From Pseudo-nitzschia pungens (lineage: Eukaryota; Bacillariophyta; Bacillariophyceae; Bacillariales; Bacillariaceae): a DNA stretch of 64,000 nucleotides. Shown here in pieces: positions 58,401 through 64,000 of this stretch; within the stretch, counting starts at the first letter, position 1, and each line of letters opens with the position of its first letter. Below the pieces are notes generated by a model. The model had not been told where the DNA came from and did no database searches. It saw only the letters and a program-made list of their open reading frames with translations. The position numbers and the translations under genes were made by a program. The stretch spans positions 434,001 through 498,000 of the forward strand of contig CM074767.1 in assembly GCA_037355855.1 (NCBI GenBank). Reading direction: 5' to 3'.

Positions 58401-60194
58401 GTGTCGATGACGTTCACGCACAGCTGCCAGCAAAACAACAGCGGCGGGTAGAGCGGGGTGGTGCTCGCCGCGGTCGGATTCTGGGCGTATTCCGGCTTGG
58501 CCAGAAAAAAGGTGCAGAGGTGATCGGCAGCATCCAGCATCTCGACGGCAATCGGCCGGTAACTGTCTTTTCCATTGGTGGTGTTGTAGCGGAGGCAGTT
58601 TCCAAAGATCCGGCGCAGATCCAGCACAAAGGCCGCCACGGTCGTGTATCCCTTGCTGCTACTGGTGTTGAGCGCCCCGCCGGGACCAAAGGTGGTGCAG
58701 TCCAGCTTGGATTGCATGGTCGACAGGTCCATTGGATACTTGATCCTGGCCTTGTAGTCCTGGATGAGTTTCTTGTCCGAAACGGGTTTCTCGAACAAGC
58801 CCGTGTTCTTGGCCTTGCGCCTCCGGAGGCCGTTCAGGACTTTGCAGCACTGGGCCTTGCGTGCCGGCGTCATGGGAAGCCCCCCGGCCGTGCTTTTGTA
58901 GGCGGAGGACGCCTTGAGGGTGATCTTGGTCTTGGAAGATCCCGATTTTTCCTTTTTCCCGGCCGACTTGGACTTGCTGCCCGTGGTCTTGGTCTTGCCC
59001 GTTCCGGTCTTGGTCTTTGCGGTTGCGCCCCCGGTCAATGAAGCCGCGGACGACGACGAAGCCGCCGAGGACGACTTTGGCGTGATCGATTTGAGCGTCG
59101 CCGACTTGGGCGTGATCGATTTGAGCGTTGCCGATTTGGGCGTCGTGGCCTTGGTGCCAGCCGCTTTTGGAGTGGTCGACTTTTTGGTCTTGGTGGCCTT
59201 GCTCTTAGCGGTCGCCGCCGACGACGACGACGATGCATTGGTAGCACCGCCGGTGGCTCCACCGTCCACCTTCTTGCCTTTGGTTTCGTTGGAAGACACC
59301 ACTCCCTTGGGCAGCGCCTTGCCGGTCGACGGTTGGGTGACTCCCTTGGGGAGCTCCTTTCCCCGCGAGGCTGCCGCACTGGCCGGGGTCTTGAGCGTGA
59401 TTTTGGGCGACGCGCTGCTCTTTTTGGTCGACCCCGACGAGGCGGGAGCGGACGCGGTCTTGGGTGCCGAGGCTTTCGCCGTGTTCCTGGGTGTTGTTTT
59501 GCTGCTGCTGCTGCTGCTGCTGCTGCCGCCGCCCCCGCTCTCGCTGCTCGCCGTCTTCGATTTGCCCAGGCCGAGTTTGAGCGTGAGCCGTGGTTTCTTG
59601 TTGGGAGGGGGCTTGGACGACGGCGAGGACGACGAGGAGGAAAACGTTCCGCTCGCGGAAGCACCCGCGGGCGGCGTCTTGCCGCGCGACGCCACCCCGC
59701 CGGCCCCGGCCGGTGGCGTCTTGCCCCTGGAAATGGTCGCTCCCGTGGCCCGTGCAGCGGGCTGCTTGATCTTGATCTTGGGCTTGTCTCCCAGCTTGAG
59801 CTTGATCTTGGGCAGTGCCCCCGCTCCCCCCAATCCACCGGCCGCGATCTTCTTTTCGATCTTTAGCTGCTCCCGCTTGGCTATCTTTAGCATCTGCTGG
59901 GCGGGTTTGATGATCCATTTGGTCGTGTCCTTGTCGTTGTGGTACCGAATGGCGTTCTCGAAGATCAGGTTGCAATCCTCGTAGACCTGGGCTCGGCTGG
60001 AGTACTTCCCGCTCTCGATGTTTTGAGAGAGGGTCGATAGGTCCATCACGCGCCCGCAAACCTCCAGGTATCCCGGCGTGTGGCTCAGGTCGAAATGGAT
60101 TCAGAAAAAGCGTGTTAAAGTTGGAATACTTGCCCGATTTGAGTCCCTTGACGAGTCCCTTGCAGGCCTCGAGGTCCTGGGGCGTCAGCGTCAT
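55449..60194 (-). CDS. Six-bromodomain (polybromo-like) chromatin protein, two +1 breaks
   Basis: Three exons: 60194-57181, 57014-56479 and 56340-55449. The introns are 166 bp (GTGAGT…ATCGCAG) and 138 bp (GTACGT…TTTGCAG). About 1,479 residues after correction. Approximate bromodomains: BD1 1-110 (VMDLSTL, NAIRYHND), BD2 440-560 (PMDLSTMQ, NCLRYNT), BD3 585-705 (PMDFGTIT, NCMAYYG), BD4 735-845 (PMDLQTID, NCITYNS), BD5 950-1090 (PMDLTTAE, NAICFNK) and BD6 1145-1260 (PMDWEKVQ, NALKYNK). Bromodomains read acetyl-lysine on histones. BD3 has YG where the acetyl-lysine Asn is expected, so it may not bind. Between BD1 and BD2 lie about 320 residues of Ser/Thr/Lys/Pro repeats (TPKSATLKSITPKSATLKSI). 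The C-terminus is basic (KKIRRKRKQA). No BAH or HMG domain is seen, unlike animal polybromo. Breaks: an extra T at 60093-60095 and an extra A at 58187-58189, the latter restoring VISNCMAYYG. Confidence 0.9.
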
Positions 60195-60360
60195 CGTCGT
60201 TGTTGATTTCTTTTGTTTTCGTTTCGTTTCGTTTCGTTTTCTTCTGTTGTTGCGTGTGCCTTTCGTCGATATCAATCGATACCGAGTCGGAGCGGGAAAC
60301 CGCTCGAACGATTTCTGGTTCGAATGCGTTTCGAAGGCAGAACCGAATCTCGAATGAATG

Positions 60361-60490
60361 TATCGAACTGAACTGAACTGAACTGAATTCAATTCAATTC
60401 AATTCAATTCAATGCAATGCAATGCAATGCAATTCAATTCAATGCAATTTAATTCAATTCAAGTGAATTCAATCGAATCCAATCGAATCA
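60361..60490. repeat. Composite pentanucleotide tract
   Basis: TGAAC units pass into AATTC, then AATGC, then AATTC and AATCG units, about 130 bp in all, 170-300 bp upstream of the bromodomain gene's start codon. Confidence 0.9.
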
Positions 60491-61110
60491 ATCGAATCGT
60501 CCACGACTTCGGGTTCCGATTTCAAACGGCACCGGGAGCGGAACGAAATGCCCGTCCAACGCTTTTTCGATTCCTGCTCGTCGAACACAATCGTGCTGGA
60601 GTGCTGTGGTTTTGCGGAGCTGCGACCGTGGGCGTTGCGCCGGGCCCCGGAACAAGGGGAGGACAACAACAGATGAATGGGCCTCCAACCCGATGATGCT
60701 TGCTTCCCGACTCGTGGTTTCTCGAGTTTCGTTGCTGCTTGTCACTTGTTGCAGGTTGCAGGTCTCAGGTTGTAATTATCGGTAGGTCGCAGCTTGCACG
60801 GAACCAGGAACCAAATAATATGAAAAGAGGTATTTTTCTTGTACTTTTTGAATACTGTACAAAACTACAGTAATTTACCTACCGTACGGGTAATCATCAC
60901 TACGACTTGCATCGAAGAAAAAATAAAAATCAGTCGAATGAATCAATCAGAATCAATAATTCCCCAGATGGATCATCGGCTTTACAGTAAGTTATGGTAA
61001 CCTTAACCTCAGCTCTATCATTACTATGAGAAGTTTTTTGCTTCTGCAGGAGCGTTTTAATTGCTTCTACGGGAGCGTTTTCTTCATTTTTTCCCCCTTT
61101 TAAATGTAAT

Positions 61111-61877
61111 CTTACCCGTGAAAAACTAAAATGGATCACGTTAGAGTGACAGATTGTTGGCTCACTATCTGACCAAATACCTCCTCCCAGTAACGGAAAC
61201 CTCCTCAACGAAAGTTACAACCTGTTCGTACACACTATAAACTGACTGTTTGCAACAACTCCTGTTGAAATCGGTGACTTACATCCATAGCTTTGGCCCC
61301 CTGTAGATAGTGGTTTTGTCGCAAAATTTCCAAAAATTGATCCATTATGGTAAATGTAGACTCTGGTACATTTTCTACAGGCGACCATACAATCAAGTGA
61401 CAGCATCTGTTGTTCTTTGTATGTATGTACCATTCGGTGCCATTCGGTATAAATCATAATAATATTATAATGTCCTTTTTATGGACGGTTAGGTTTACGT
61501 CACTATTAGTAACGGAAGGGATGTAATTTGGTAACGAAAAATTTGTATGTCCTCTGCCTGCAATGTAATTTGGTAATGAAAAATTAGTATGTCCTCTGCG
61601 CGCAAGCCAAAAAAACATGCCGGCTAGATGCTGTCACTCGAAAACACACAATTTTTGGCCCAATTTCTGTATTCGGGAGCTTACTAAGGGAAGAATAAGC
61701 AAGATTGTTTAAAAGTGAATATAGAGCATTGTAGAGTAGAGTGTTAGCTAACAGACGATGTCTTTACTTTGAACAGAGGTGGTGTATGCAAGGAGATATT
61801 GCAAAAAGCAAAGCTGCTGTCACTCCACTTGATCCATTATGGTAAACGTGATCCATTTTAGTTTTCGACGGGTAATC
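61111..61877. mobile_element. Putative non-autonomous TIR element
   Basis: The ends are imperfect inverted repeats of about 30 bp. The left end, 61113-61142, reads TACCCGTGAAAAACTAAAAT then GGATCACGTT. The right end, 61845-61875, is its reverse complement with a few changes and shares GAAAACTAAAATGGATCACG. About 770 bp, AT-rich, with no transposase frame. Inside are further copies of TGATCCATTATGGTAAA (61338 and 61830) and of CTGTCACT, and a 42-bp tandem repeat. It resembles a MITE-like element. Target-site duplication not established. Confidence 0.55.
61521..61603 (+). repeat. 42-bp tandem duplication inside the TIR element
   Basis: Two units starting ATGTAATTTGGTAA and ending GTATGTCCTCTGC, at 61521 and 61563, with about four differences. 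Confidence 0.9.
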
Positions 61878-63606
61878 TTAGTTTCGATTCCCTCAACACG
61901 ACATGTTTTTTGGAGGACCAACTGTAGGAAAATATGATTTCCCGCAGACTCACTAGTGTTCTTACGGATAAAAGTGTGTACGGTACTTACTACTGTACTC
62001 GTTCGGGAGAATAATACGCAATTACCTACTGATGCTTCTAGGTATTAGTATCGTTATGTATGGATTAGTTGCGTGTGTAACCCCTTACTTGTACGGATTT
62101 TGAGGAATAAGGATGTGAATGAAATAGAAGGAATGAGCCATTTGGCATTACGGATGGCTCATTCTGGAGAACTCATATCATTAGTGATAGTAATCTTATC
62201 GCACACGTACGGCAGTCGCACAAATGCTCCCGATCTGAAAATGCAAATCGAAATTTACCGATAAGGTTACCACTCTTACATCACCGTACGGTACGAGGTA
62301 AACCTTACGAGTAACCTTACGCATAATCTTGTGATTGGGCGATTTGTTCCTTCAACGCTTGAGGGGTCTTTAATTAAAAAAGAATGATCGACGACGTATC
62401 CTTTTCTTTATAGTCCTACAAAGGCCTATTGAAACATTTCGTACGTACCATTACGTCGTTACATGGATTGAGAATGATCTGTCGATTGGGTAATTACCGT
62501 ACCTTACGCACTGATGGAAGTTTTGGAGAAGTTCCAAACAATCTACCATAACAAAAAGATCTAAAGTGCTTCCACTGCATTAAAAAAAGAAAACATTATT
62601 TTATTACTTCGTAATAATATCAAATTGGATCAAACTAAGGTGAGGCATTTCAAACGCCTGTCATCACTTGAATCATCCATTGATCTGGTCCGTTATGTGT
62701 TAGTAGTAACACCATTGCATCGAAAATGGGATATCAAGAGAACAATGAGGAGAAACGTTATTCATTTTTGAAACAAAGTGGGGATAAGCCTTACCCTATC
62801 CTATTCCAAGATAGAGAACATTGCAGCAAGAGAGCATTAAATACGGAAACGATGGACGCGATTCTCCAAGACATCCTCAAAACGTTCTTCTCGTCGTTGT
62901 GTGAGAAAGGATTGACTCCATGCTAATCTTAGATGCCCTAAACTCGCGAGTAAAGGACATCGAAGTCGTGGAGGGGACAGCTGGTAACAATTACGTAGTA
63001 CGTAGTAAGCATTATTTCGTTTTAAGGCATGAAATAACTAACCGCAGTTTTTGTCGAGTGAGGAAAAGACCTAAGATGGATATAAGTTGTCGTTCTCGAA
63101 GAATCCAGAATTCCAAAAAAAAAAAAATTGGAATCACAATTATCTGATTTTTGTTGGCAGGTATAAAAAAATCTCTTTTCCGTAGAAGCGACAACAGTAT
63201 TATTAATAGTATTATTTATCTTTCAATCCCAAAATCTACAATGATGGAAATCAGGTTCATCGTTAAGTCAGTGGATCGAACGTACAAAATCATACGAAGT
63301 AACCTCACTTATCAACAATACTTTTACATTGTTGTCTTTACCGATGAATCTTACGGTTGATAACTTTTTCCGCTAGCATGATCAACTAAGGTTTACCGCT
63401 CGGTACGGAATTCGTATCGGTCCTAATTGGGTTCGTACGGTAAAAATAATCATGTTCCATCTTCAATCAACATTTTCAACATCTCACTTCGATTACGGTT
63501 ACGATTGTTGAATGAATATTACTTTGACTGGTTGTAACTCTAACAACTCCATCGTATCACACTTTGTTTGGTTTTTGTCGTGTCAATTTCGAAAACGATA
63601 CATGGG

Positions 63607-64000
63607 ATGAAAATGTCCGGCCATACCTCCATTCCAGACCCTGCCCTGAGCAACAGCAACAGCCAAAGAATAGAATTCGAAAAGTTCGCAATGGATTTCC
63701 GAAGTGACGATTGCGCCGAAATCTCGGCTGCCATGGCGGAGCAGGGTCTGTTGCGAAAACCCCAGGTGCCCCCGGGCGGATATGTCGACAATCCAACAGA
63801 GGTAAACCAATTGCTGTCCCAGCACTATCTCCTCAAACTGAACCACATGGACGTTCGGAACCTTGCGTCCTTTGAAGAAGAGAAGAAGAGCAATCACGAA
63901 AAAGACGCCCACGCTCAGGTGGACGATCTACTTTCCAAGTCAATGCTGCAGATGTCACTCAAGGACCGGAACGCAATCATCGAAGAAATCCACGGTGTTC
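63607..64000 (+). CDS. 5' part of an unrecognised gene (runs off the window)
   Basis: ATG at 63607 (MKMSGHTSIPDPALSNSNSQ) with an open frame to the edge (131 codons). GC-rich coding texture: EFEKFAMDFRSDDCAEISAA, PPGGYVDNPTEVNQLLSQHY, then SKSMLQMSLKDRNAIIEEIH followed by GV. The last motif (LKDR…EEIHGV) is one I associate, without certainty, with a family of diatom proteins, some carrying CRAL-TRIO lipid-binding domains. No signal peptide or membrane span in the visible part. Function open. Confidence 0.65.
   Translation, partial: MKMSGHTSIPDPALSNSNSQRIEFEKFAMDFRSDDCAEISAAMAEQGLLRKPQVPPGGYVDNPTEVNQLLSQHYLLKLNHMDVRNLASFEEEKKSNHEKDAHAQVDDLLSKSMLQMSLKDRNAIIEEIHGV

Larger units (their letters stand above)
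60195..63606. other. Long AT-rich non-coding region with a TIR element
   Basis: No protein-coding gene is supported. It holds pentanucleotide repeats in the bromodomain-gene 5' flank (60361-60490), a TIR-bounded element (61111-61877) and a cluster of GTAAGG/TACCGTAC words at 62264-62330. A 66-codon frame at 62726-62926 has no supporting feature. Confidence 0.5.

Noticed and set aside
58914..59984. 356-codon plus-strand frame opposite the bromodomain gene
   Set aside because: Leu/Val/Ala/Gly-rich translation of the complement of Ser/Lys/Thr linker repeats; no independent support.

Overview
The window looks like nuclear DNA of a diatom, probably a pennate one; the species is not determined. 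Supporting signs: intron-containing genes with GTAAGT/GTGAGT donors; bipartite plastid presequences (signal peptide followed by an ASAFAP-like F) on two fatty-acid synthase genes; a heat-shock-factor-type regulator; a silaffin-like secreted protein; GC-rich genes separated by long AT-rich intergenic DNA full of pentanucleotide repeats and of short words such as GTAAGGTTAC and TACCGTACGG.

Layout. 0-9 kb: the 3' end of an unknown gene, a small plastid-type protein (-), a membrane protein (+) flanked by 50-bp direct repeats, an alpha/beta hydrolase (-) and a sulfotransferase (+). 9-14.9 kb: mostly non-coding, with a secreted Lys/Met/Ser repeat protein at 11.5 kb. 14.9-19.1 kb: plastid KAS III and KAS I in a divergent pair sharing an 870-bp intergenic region with two TGACGTCA palindromes. 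21.3-24.4 kb: a large HSF-domain protein. 25.7 kb: tRNA-Leu(AAG). 26.6-31.3 kb: a multi-pass membrane protein and a mitochondrial LYR-motif protein. 35-36 kb: cytochrome c heme lyase. 37.7-43.6 kb: a ~1,940-residue Cache/TPR/VWA membrane protein. 46-53.5 kb: a tetraspan protein, an EamA transporter, a small coiled-coil protein, a BMT2/SAMTOR-type methyltransferase and an armadillo-like protein. 55.4-60.2 kb: a six-bromodomain protein. 61.1-61.9 kb: a probable TIR element. 63.6 kb to the end: the 5' part of another gene.

The most striking pattern is that seven otherwise intact genes can only be read through if single extra bases are skipped. I count twelve such +1 breaks, nearly all at a short homopolymer, against one possible break in the opposite sense. 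When the introns found here are removed and one base is subtracted per break, every complete gene closes to a whole number of codons. Uncorrected insertion errors in the assembly are the simplest explanation. Real +1 frameshifting or recent mutation cannot be excluded from one sequence.

Functionally the genes are ordinary eukaryotic neighbours rather than an operon. The one clear functional grouping is the KAS III/KAS I pair, which carry out initiation and elongation of type II fatty-acid synthesis in the plastid.
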